A program made the translations under genes and the position numbers. Source: Brugia malayi (lineage: Eukaryota; Nematoda; Chromadorea; Rhabditida; Onchocercidae). From it: 64,000 bases of DNA. Position 1 is the stretch's first letter. Each line of letters opens with the position of its first letter. The stretch is taken from assembly GCF_000002995.4 (NCBI RefSeq), contig NW_025062476.1, positions 13,821,001 through 13,885,000 of the forward strand, read 5' to 3'. Of this stretch, positions 25,919 through 35,514 are shown in pieces. The notes beneath the pieces were generated by a model. It ran no database searches. It worked only from the letters and a program-made list of their open reading frames with translations, and was not told where the DNA came from.

Positions 25919-26853
25919 TCTAATCCAATGAATCTACCTGCAATCAAAGTAATAATTAAATTATCAAATCATGACAGCACCCGCATATGCGATAATTATT
26001 CAAAAATTTCTTCTTGCAACGTTTGTTTATAAATTGCTCAATTTTGATCACTCCGAAATAACCTTTTGAAATTCGTTGATAATCATTTCAGTCACGGAAA
26101 TAAAGTCATCATCAATATTTATTGCAGTAATTGATTGTCACATTGTCCTGAAAAAAATGATTTTACAAATCCTGCAATTTCAATTTGTGAGTAACAGCAT
26201 GGAAAAATGTTATAATGAGTAAAGCTGATGAACACAGTCATTGGGTTAGATATTATAAAATGAAAAATATATATATATATATAATTTGATATGCACATGC
26301 AAATACTTTTTTGAGTGCTAAAGGTGTTAATTAGGAAGAAGTATAAACATAAAATAGCACCAATTTAATTATTATATGAAAGAAATTAATTTGAAGAACA
26401 GAAGAAAAGAAAGCAAATAATCAGAATTAGAAATGATTAAATGAAATACAATTAAAATGCTAGCAACACTTAAAGACAAAAGTCTAAAATAAGCCAATAT
26501 GTTTGTAATTAATACTTAACTAAAGTCATCGAAAAAAACGAAAAATTTCAAAAAATGGAAAGAATGCTCACAAAAGAGAAATAGGATTATTCATTGTTGT
26601 ACAGATTAATCACTGATAATAAATGCAACTTGCCAGTTTTAAATTTATGCTAATCTCAGTATTATCGTACACCGTTTTTAATTTTAAATTGTATTTTTAA
26701 AGTTGCAATAAAAATTATCTGAAATAATACTAATCGAACAAAGTTAAAAATTGTTTAAATCTTTGGTCTTATAATTCCAACCAATCTGAAATAAAAAACA
26801 TTCATCTGAGCTTCTACCATTTCTGAATATTCACAAAGCTCTCGGTTACATCG
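25919..26853. other. Intergenic, upstream of secreted repeat-protein gene
   Basis: No exon seen. AT-rich, with a short (TA)n at about 26266-26285. It presumably contains the promoter of the gene starting at 26854. Confidence 0.5.
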
Positions 26854-29389
26854 ATGGTACAAATTGTTTGGTTCAGTCTTCTGCTTTGCATCTTTTGCGT
26901 TTCGGCTCAGAGTGGTGCGTTCTCTTTCTTTGCTCTTAGCAACCGGTGCTGGTAACCCATGACAGGAAGTTATTTTTGTTGATTTCTACCAAATTTCATT
27001 TTTCAGATGATTCATCGGGCCAAGATTCACGAGATCAACAGAATCAATCAGGTAATCAGGAATTGGAAGAGGATGATATTCCAGATGACTTCGAATGGTT
27101 ATTATTTGGTTATAAAAAGCCAACGCAATCATCTACTGTGAAAGCCCCTTCTATAAAAGGTAGCATTAAAACTACTTTTCAAATATAAATCTAAAATAGA
27201 TCAAAAGGGTTTTCTACACCATATTAATTGGAAATGAATTTTAAATTTTAAAATATGCTTTTGCAGCACTGATCTTATCATCGTCACTTTCAAGTGACAT
27301 CATTTAATTAACAAATTGTGTGATAGTTGAGTGTAAACAGAAAGCTCATATCAGATCAGAAGAAGTATGAATGCGGTTTTCCGGGCTGTGATGCAAGCAC
27401 TTGGGACCGAAAGGAATATTTGAGACACATCATCAAGCACAATCAACCAGGCCTTTATCGATGTAACTGGCTTAGATGTAAAAGTGAATATCGATGTTTA
27501 TCAGCACTTCGTCAGCATTATCAAAAACATCAATCTAAATTTGCATGCAAAAAATGCGGTGCTTCATTCTTCTACAGGTCTTTGCTAAAACATCATACCG
27601 ATTATTGCAGCAAAGGATGCAGTTAGTTTTGCTAATTTAAATTTAATTTCAACAAATTCATTTACGTGGAATAGAACACACGTAAACGTAAAAACGTGCT
27701 CCTAGACATTTATGACGGTGGAGTAGTAATAGAAAACTGTATGATATTGCAATATTTTTTAATCGAAGTAAAAACTATCGTTTGTTTTGCGTCTAGAGCA
27801 GTTAGTTCATAACAGCTACCAATTCATAGTCCAAATAATTTAAAAAATTTTCCTCAGTTGAAATCACACCGATAAAGCTGAGTAAAACTAACAGAGAAAC
27901 GAATGCTGTATTTCCTTTGATTTTTTAATACGTGAAATACATGTAGAAAACATATTTGTGAAGTTAAACTGTAGTGAAACAAATGTCATATTAGGAATTT
28001 TTCAGGTAATTCCATTGTTTGAGTGTCCCATTCCTGGGTGTTTTGCAAGCATAATAGAGCATAAATTTCCACAACACCTCGAAACACATAAGAAAAATGG
28101 TTTCTACAAATGCAACTGATTAGGATGTGAAATGAGTGTTTTTATTTGTCACACCTTTGCAGATACTACCAGCAACATCAACCTGAAAAGTTTAAGTGCA
28201 ACTACTTCGATGCAGTTTAAGGACTTACTAAAACGTCACATGGATAATCACAAAACACGCCGTTAGTTTCGCAAATTTATTTAACATCAAAAGATTTCCA
28301 ACAAGTTTGTCAACGTAAGATGCAGCATACATGAAAATATGTTTATGGAATTTACGGTCGTGAAGTGGTCATAAATGTCGTTAAAAATAACGAAATAACG
28401 CAGTGGATGCACAACCAATTATCTAATAATCAAATGAGAAATACACTTCTTTTCAGGTTTGAAGTGATAACTCAAAAATGTTCATTTTAGGTCGAATGGA
28501 AAATTTGCAGTTCGGACATGCTTTAGTAAACACACAAGAAGAAGATGTATCTAGTCAAAGCTATAATATTCTCGACGATTTCAATTTGGCATTGTTCGAT
28601 TCAGGTAAATGTTTTATAAAATTTTTATTTCTCTTGTCGTAATGAAGTGACATCTAAAAAATGTTTATTCCAGGCTCAACGGAAGAAGACTTGCAGTTAA
28701 AACATAGTTCGTTAAACACCGAAAAAGAAAATGCTCCTAGCCAAAGCTATAATATTCTCGACGATTTCAATTTGGCATTGTTCGATTCAGGTAAATGTTT
28801 TATAAAATTTTTATTTCTCTTGTCGTAATGAAGTGACATCTAAAAAATGTTTATTCCAGGCTCAACGGAAGAAGACTTGCAGTTAAAACATAGTTCGTCA
28901 AACACCGAAAAAGAAAATGCTCCTAGCCAAAGCTATAATATTCTCGACGATTTCAATTTGGCATTGTTCGATTCAGGTAAATGTTTTATAAAATTTTTAT
29001 TTCTCTTGTCGTAATGAAGTGACATCTAAAAAATGTTTATTCCAGGCTCAACGGAAGAAGACTTGCAGTTAAAACATAGTTCGTCAAACACCGAAAAAGA
29101 AAATGCTCCTAGCCAAAGCTATAATATTCTCGACGATTTCAATTTGGCATTGTTCGATTCAGGTAAATGTTTTATAAAATTTTTATTTCTCTTGTCGTAA
29201 TGAAGTGACATCTAAAAAATGTTTATTCCAGGCTCAACGGAAGAAGACTTGCAGTTAAAACATAGTTCGTCAAACACCGAAAAAGAAAATGCTCCTAGCC
29301 AAAGCTATAATATTCTCGACGATTTCAATTTGGCACTATTTGATTCAGGTACGGGCACATATGGAAATACTAATGAAGTATCATTGTGA
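26854..29389 (+). CDS. Secreted acidic protein with tandem 39-residue repeats
   Basis: Exons 26854-26914, 27007-27159, 28491-28604, 28674-28790, 28860-28976, 29046-29162 and 29232-29389 join in phase throughout (about 278 residues). Exon 1 is a clear signal peptide, MVQIVWFSLLLCIFCVSAQS. Exon 2 is acidic and Gln/Ser-rich with the motif DDIPDDFEWLLFGYKK. Exons 3-7 each encode one repeat (38 residues first, then 39) with the core QSYNILDDFNLALFDSG; the last ends GTGTYGNTNEVSL and a stop. The exon 2 motif resembles the repeat core (D-I/L-x-DDF-x3-LF), so the repeat may derive from it. No catalytic domain is visible. Intron 2 (27160-28490) contains two zinc-finger modules that the secreted frame skips. 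The gene lies about 1.1 kb upstream of the ALT gene on the same strand. A filarial-restricted secreted protein is likely; its function is unknown. Confidence 0.7.
27341..27626 (+). CDS. Intact three-finger C2H2 module in the intron of the secreted-repeat gene
   Basis: An open exon-like stretch after a GTAAACAG acceptor, ending in TAG at 27624-27626. It encodes CGFPGCDASTWDRKEYLRH..H, then CNWLRCKSEYRCLSALRQHY..H, then CKKCGASFFYRSLLKHH..C: two classical C2H2 fingers and a third ending in Cys. There is no in-frame ATG (an in-frame TAG precedes it). Its frame needs a two-base overhang, whereas the upstream secreted exon provides one base, so it cannot be joined to that signal peptide as modelled. 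It may be an alternative exon with an unseen first exon, or a captured fragment of a zinc-finger gene. Confidence 0.5.
28006..28272 (+). pseudogene. Degenerate second copy of the zinc-finger module
   Basis: After an intact TTTTTCAG acceptor the sequence reads LFECPIPGCFASIIEHKFPQ..H..H and FYKCN, then a TGA stop (28117-28119) where the intact copy has Trp. Beyond it, LGCEMSVF and, in shifted frames, KFKCNYFDA and LLKRHMDNHKT still match fingers 2 and 3. Stops and frame changes make it a broken paralogue of 27341-27626. Confidence 0.7.
28491..29348 (+). repeat. Tandem array of 186-bp exon+intron units
   Basis: Units start at 28674, 28860, 29046 and 29232, exactly 186 bp apart: a 117-bp symmetric phase-1 exon plus a 69-bp intron. 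A diverged unit at 28491 precedes them. Copies 2-5 are almost identical, introns included (for example GTTA versus GTCA in the exon), and the last differs near its end. The shared intron begins GTAAATG and ends TTTATTCCAG. Confidence 0.97.
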
Positions 29390-30449
29390 ACTTATTTTAG
29401 AAGAATTTATTTTTAATATTTCATCCAATCGCTTGGAGTTTGATTGTTAATGTCGTGTAACATTACTTGATGATAAATACACTTTTTTAAAAAATTTTAA
29501 ACAACCGCATGTATTTTTCTTGACTGCAAATACTGTGATTTTGACTTTGAATATCATTCAGACTGCAACGCAAAATTGCTATCATTTACGAAAATATTTT
29601 GAAGTAAATAATAAAAACTTTTAAGTCATTCAAAGAATAGAAGCAAATAGATAACTCATTTTTGAAAACGTTTGTAAAAATTGGCTCATTTTGATAGTCA
29701 ATAGTATTTTAGGTTAGAACCTGAAAAAGTGTTTGAGCTATCAAACGAAAGACAAAACCCTGACAAATCGATTTTGTAACATGAATAAACAACTTATAAC
29801 ACTTTTGCATCCCAAATGAGAAACTTAGTAATTTTTATGAAATAAAATTTCGAAGCAAAAAAAAAAAAAAAAATAAAGAAAAAGCATTTGTAAAAATGAT
29901 CTGATATCCTTTTTCGTTGAAGCACAGCTGTGTTAACTTTCCGTAACCGAATGAAATGGAATGAATGACTCAGCTGTAGAAGTCAACTTGGCAAGAAGCT
30001 AAATGTCATCATAAAGGTCAGTGTGTTTTGATGCACTCCCACAAATGGAATTTAGAATAATAGAATAATTTTCTCAAAAACAAAAAAAAGCGCACATCTG
30101 CCGAAAGGTACACTTATTATTCGAATATATAAGAGGAATCAATTTTCTGATCATTTGATCTTATCATTTCTTTATCACCGCTTCGAATAAGACTGACAAA
30201 TTAGTAGGTTCTTTTTTATGAATAATTAAAGATTACTATTAATTCGTGATTGAGTTACTTCAATGTGAGTTTTACTTCTAAAAAATGTGATCTTTGGACA
30301 GTGGACTGTTTTAAAGAAAAAAATCATAAGGAACAATGCTTGGAATTAACTAATGGATAGTTGGAGCGATGGAAGTAGAAGCGATATTTTATTTTGGCTT
30401 GCAATAACTTACTTTAGCGCAATTTATGCAAATGCGATTAATATTTGGT
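29390..30449. other. Intergenic, ALT 5' region
   Basis: Contains a possible polyadenylation signal region for the upstream gene (GATAAATAC near 29473), a poly-A tract (about 29858-29873) and a TATATAAG element near 30125-30133 ahead of the ALT gene. An in-frame open stretch from 30353 (MDSWSDGSRSDILF) precedes the ALT start but is separated from it by a TTTGCAG acceptor, so I treat it as non-coding. Confidence 0.5.
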
Positions 30450-30460
30450 TGTTTTTGCAG
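30450..30460 (+). promoter_or_regulatory. Probable spliced-leader trans-splice acceptor of ALT gene
   Basis: GTTTTTGCAG ends nine bases upstream of the ALT ATG (30470). With no signal-peptide exon before it, this fits either SL1 trans-splicing or the end of a 5' UTR intron; the sequence alone cannot separate these. Confidence 0.5.
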
Positions 30461-30469
30461 GAAGAGAAA

Positions 30470-32351
30470 ATGAATAAACTTTTAATAGCATTCGGTTTGG
30501 TAATTCTTTTTGTGACACTTCCGTGTGCATCAGAATCAGACGAAGAGTTCGATGTAACTTTTGCAAATTTATTAAAGAAATAAGAAACCACTATGTTAAC
30601 CAAATCACTAAATCGACAGTAGTAGTACAGACCTAGCCAGGTCACGGGATAGTACGTGAGACAAACTGATAAGCAGGTGGTAACGTGGAGCTCTTTCGAG
30701 AAAATGACTTATGAGTTGACTGAAATGAGACATAATGCAGGACTTGAATTGCCACCATTTCTTTTCAAATCCATCAAAAAGAAAATATTTTTTTTAGGAC
30801 TCCGCAGCCGATGACACCGACGACAGCGAGGACGGAGGTGGTAGTGAAGGAGGTGATGAATATGTAACCAAAGGGGAATTTGTTGAAACTGATGGCAAGT
30901 GAGTCGTTTGGTACTTTCAATAATTTGAATCCTTCAAAATATTTCTGAGGAATCGGTTCCCTTTCCATCTCACTTTTTATGGGTCCTTTTATTAAAAATG
31001 TGTTATTTGTATCGCTGCAATCTTTCATTTCGCTCTGAAATAGTTATTTCTTAAATTGACTCCAAAATGTTCCATATCAATGTCACACATTACCTTACTT
31101 ATGAAAATGTCACACATTAACTTACTTATGAAAATGTCACACATTACCTTACTTATGAAAATGTCACACATTACCTTACTTATGAAAATGTCACACATTA
31201 CTTTACTTATGAAAATGTCACACATTACTTTACTTATGAAAATGTCACACATTACCTTACTTATGAAAATGTCACACATTACTTTACTTATGAAAATGTC
31301 ACACATTACTTTACTTATGAAAATGTCACACATTACCTTACTTATGAAAATGTCACACATTACTTTACTTATGAAAATGTCACACATTACTTTACTTATG
31401 AAAATGTCACACATTACTTTACTTATGAAAATGTCACACATTACTTTACTTATGAAAATGTCACACATTACCTTACTTATGAAAATGTCACACATTACTT
31501 TACTTATGAAAATGTCACACATTACCTTACTTATGAAAATGTCACACATTACTTTACTTATGAAAATGTCACACATTACCTTACTTACGAAAATGTCACA
31601 TATCACTTACTTAGGAAAAAAGTTCACAAATAATACAAATAAAGAGCTCACCTCACTTTTCCATTCGATTGTTTGCAGAAAGAAAGAGTGCTCTTCGCAC
31701 GAAGCTTGCTACGATCAACGTGAACCACAAGCGTGGTGCAGACTGAGCGAGAATCAGGCATGGACGTAAGCCACTTCAATCATTTCTTGCGGAAATTACT
31801 TCTCAGTGTTCCTCAAACTGTCAACGCTGTGTCCCCACTTCTCCCTCCCAATGTTCCTCAAACTGTCAACGCTGTGTCCCCACTTCTCCCTCCCAGTGTT
31901 CCCCACAACTGTCAACGCTGTGTCCCCACTTCTCCCTCCCAGTGTTCCCCACAACTGTCAACGCTGTGTCCCCACTTCTCCCTCCCAGTGTTCCCCACAA
32001 CTGTCAACGCTGTGTCCCCACTTCTCCCTCCCAGTGTTCCCCACAACTGTCAACGCTGTGTCCCCACTTCTCCCTCCCAGTGTTCCCCACAACTGTCAAC
32101 GCTGTGTCCCCACTTCTCCCTCCCAGTGTTCCCCACAACTGTCAACGCTGTGTCCCCACTTCTCCCTCCCAGTGTTCCCCACAACTGTCAACGCTGTGTC
32201 CCCACTTCTTAATAGCACTAATAAGTCATATTTCAGTGACAGAGGCTGCTTCTGCGAAGATAAGTTGCATTCGTGCGTCATCGAAAGAACGAACAATGGT
32301 AAATTGGAGTATTCGTACTGTGCACCTGAAGCAGGTTGGCAATGCGCATAG
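30470..32351 (+). CDS. alt: Abundant larval transcript (ALT-1/ALT-2 family) secreted protein
   Basis: Four exons, 30470-30553, 30798-30898, 31679-31765 and 32237-32351, giving 128 residues. Exon 1: signal peptide MNKLLIAFGLVILFVTLPCA then SESDEEFD. Exon 2: variable acidic segment DSAADDTDDSEDGGGSEGGD, then the conserved YVTKGEFVETDGK. Exons 3-4: cysteine domain with KKECSSHEACYDQREPQAWC, RGCFCEDKLHSCVIER and KLEYSYCAPEAGWQC, eight cysteines in all. This layout is that of the filarial ALT proteins, abundant in infective third-stage larvae, released by the parasite and studied as immune modulators and protective antigens. All splice phases agree and the reading frame is intact. Introns 2 and 3 are almost filled by two unrelated minisatellites. 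Which ALT paralogue this is cannot be settled without a comparison. Confidence 0.95.
31080..31612 (+). repeat. 27-bp minisatellite in ALT intron 2, about 20 copies
   Basis: Head-to-tail units of ATGTCACACATTACYTTACT followed by TATGAAA (27 bp). The main variation is C/T at one position, with degenerate first and last copies. Because 27 is a multiple of three, both strands are open across the array, which creates long artefactual reading frames. Confidence 0.97.
31807..32209 (+). repeat. 45/46-bp C-rich minisatellite in ALT intron 3, 9 copies
   Basis: Units start at 31807, 31852, 31897, 31943, 31989, 32035, 32081, 32127 and 32173. The consensus begins TGTTCCCCACAACTGTCAAC and ends CACTTCTCCCTCCCAG. 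The first two units are the 45-bp form (TGTTCCTCAAACTG). It is strongly C-rich on the plus strand in an otherwise AT-rich region. Open frames through it are artefacts. Confidence 0.97.
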
Positions 32352-35300
32352 GACTGAATCAGTCTTTGATACTACCAACTTTCCATCCATTTCTTACACT
32401 TTTCAAATTTAATTCTTTCTAACAAATAACATTTAACTTTGGTTTTACCGCTATTTTATTAAATATTGGAAATATGTGCGACAATCAAATATGTCACATC
32501 ACATTACATTGTGTCACAGATTTCTATTAAAATCTTTAATGTAATATTATTTTAATAAAGAAAAGGAAGAACGAATAAACTATATTATAATGGACTATAA
32601 TAGTTGCATCAATAATCAATTCTGTTAGCTGATTAATATTTCGAATATTACGCATATGCAAATCTAAGAGACTTTTTTATTTTCCATTTATCATTTTGTA
32701 AGTGTGTGATTAATGGCTCATTGTAAATTATTTTGTACTATTTTATAAAAAGGAAATGAATGAAACGATAAGAAATATAAGTAAAGTTTTATCACAGAAT
32801 GCAAAAACTGTCACTGATAAAAATGTGGCATATAATATATAAACTTTTATGGTTTTTTTCACTATTTCACTTCATTTGTTCTCACTAAATTTGACAAAAA
32901 ACAAAAATGGCGATAAACATTTGTAATTTAGAATAATTGCTTCAATCTATTCATCGATTAGATATTCATATCCAACCGAAATAAACTCCTCTGCAATTGA
33001 ATAGCATTACGGCTAATTGCAGATGAAGTACTTTTCAAAATGAATGATCAAACAAGAAACTGTTTGGTAGTTTATTTTGGTTCAAAAGGTTCCTACAAGA
33101 AAAATAGCACCGTACTTACCAACCTCAACGTATCAGTGGAACGCATCCCGCATAAGTACCTAAGCCATTCCTTGGTATCATCTATTCAATACAAATCAAT
33201 TAAGATCATGAGAAAAAGGTCTAAATAGAAGAAAATTCAGAAAGAAATACTCAAAATATGCTAACAAATGCTTTTTATAATTTATAGTTAACTGATGTTA
33301 TCAGTATGATCAAAAATTAAAAATCAAAAAAAAAATACAAATTGAGTATTACCACTTCAATGCCACTTCAATCACTGTTGAATTGGTCATCGTCAATTAT
33401 CCGTCAATTTTTTCATTTATGCAAAAATTTTCACATAATTTCATAAAAGTGCGAATACAAACAGAAATGATCAAAAATTAAAACTGACCTTATCATAGCA
33501 GAAAGTTGACAATTGTCCATTTTAGGTGGTCATTTAATTAATGCTGTCATTAAAATAAGCTTACAAAACAAAGTGTTCCGAACTAATAAATTGTGTTAAG
33601 TTTAATTTATTGTACTGTTATTTTTGTGATCACAAATGTCACATTAATTAAAAGCTATTCTTTCCTTTTCTTTATCTTTCACTGATATGCTTGATTATCT
33701 GTGACAGATGACACACACCAAAAAGCATAGTATTAGCAGCATTCACTCTTAATTGTTATATCTTTTGGCTGCAGTTAGCTTATTTGCAATTTGCAAGGGT
33801 TATAGTTAGAATTTCAAAAAAAAAAATGAATTTATCATCGTCATTTCTAGGAGCATTCGCTTCCAGTAGTATATCGTTTGATTTTTGATCTTTCATCGTT
33901 AAAATTAAATCCAAACGATAGTCGAATAATACTAACCATTAACTAGAATTTGGCATTGATATCATTCATTTCTCTTTTTTAAATTTAAAATTTTTGTATT
34001 AAAGAAAAAAAGAGACAAATTTAGCAAATATTAACTAAAAATGTTATTTTTGTTTTTCTGTTTACATTTAACAAGTTATGCATTACAATTATATTATCTT
34101 ACTGTTTTTTTTTTTTTTTTTTTTTTGCATTTTAATTTTATCACATTATTGCTGAAGTTTTTATCACTTCAAAAAATTATTATCACTGCAACATCTATTA
34201 TCATAATTTGCTTGCATTTAGTTACCATTTATTAATTAATAAAATAAAAGGACAAAGACTTTTTCCTCATTTTTGTTTTTTTTTAAATCAATCAGTTTAA
34301 GATAAATGATAAGATATGTTATCAGTTGTACATATCGTCAGCTGTTTCATAAAATTATACTCATCAAAAACATTCAATCATGATCATTTTATGTCAGATT
34401 AAAAGTTTATGATTATTTTGATAACAAATCAATCAATAGCTGATAATAATGCAATTGATTTATTTTTTTTAATCATATGCCAAATGAATTAAATACTTAT
34501 TTATTCTTTTTTTTTTTTAAAATTTGTTTTTTCTTTTTCTTTCTTTCCTTTTTTTTTTTTTTTTGCCTACTTCTTACGGAATTTGTTTACCGTCAAAATT
34601 TTACGATTTGTAAAAATATTTTACCATCAATGACAACTGTCTCTATTTTGCAATGTATTGTAAATATTCACTCCTTTTTGTTTTTTATTTTTGTTTTTCT
34701 GATTTTTAATTTGCAATAATATTAGAAATGACAAGGAGTTAAAATTGATGAGGGATGTGTTATGATCAAATAACAAAATAATTTACTCATTGCTTCACAT
34801 TTTTAACTTACTACTCACTTCTTCTTCTCTTTTTTTTTTTTTTTGCTTTATCATTTTTTATCATATGTTTAAAAATTAATACAATCGATTCGTCTCTTAG
34901 TTTATTTTAATTGATAATTTAAGCAATTCATTCTTCTCATAAAAATTTTTTAAATTTAAGATGATTTTCGAAACATTTCCAATTTATTAAGTAATAATAA
35001 TAATAATAATAAACAGTAGTATTATTAACTAATAAAATAGTGGTGAATTAATTAATTATTAAAATATTATATGTTGTACAATACTTATACGTTTGATCCT
35101 TTTTCTTATGTACAACAATAAATTACATATGAAATAGTTTATATAATAATAAATTGTATATTTAAAAAAATATTAAATGCGTATTCAAATGTAAATTGAG
35201 CGTTAAATAATTTGTTATCACCAATTTGTCGACAATTATTTTGTTTTTTTTTAATTACCATTGTTTACTGATTAATTTTCTACTATTTATGATTATCGTT

Positions 35301-35514
35301 CATCACATTTCATTTATCATTTTAAAAAATTTAATCACTTATACACAAATGAATGGCATTGACAAATTATTAATATAAGTAAACTTTAACCTTTCTGATT
35401 GTAAAATATAACTATTTTTTAAACTGTTCTTTTTTGTTGTTTGATTTTCTCAATTTCAAAATTTTGTTTATTATAGAAGATAACAACTCCTGAATACCAA
35501 TAAATATTTGGGTA
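32352..35514. other. Intergenic, no gene seen
   Basis: About 3.2 kb, AT-rich, between ALT and the dehydrogenase gene, with long T tracts (34108-34127, 34546-34565, 34829-34844). Open frames at 33040, 34041 and 34477 are low-complexity or have no splice context. Confidence 0.6.

Noticed and set aside
30353..30469. In-frame N-terminal extension of ALT (MDSWSDGSRSD...)
   Set aside because: A TTTGCAG acceptor separates it from the family's conserved start, and the extension would bury the signal peptide.
31025..31606. Long open frame of repeated MCDIFISKV units on the minus strand
   Set aside because: It is the 27-bp intron minisatellite read on the other strand; the unit length is a multiple of three, so every copy stays open. 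It lies inside an ALT intron.
31733..32412. Overlapping proline/serine-rich open frames
   Set aside because: Read-through of the 45/46-bp minisatellite. The genuine coding parts here are ALT exons 3 and 4.
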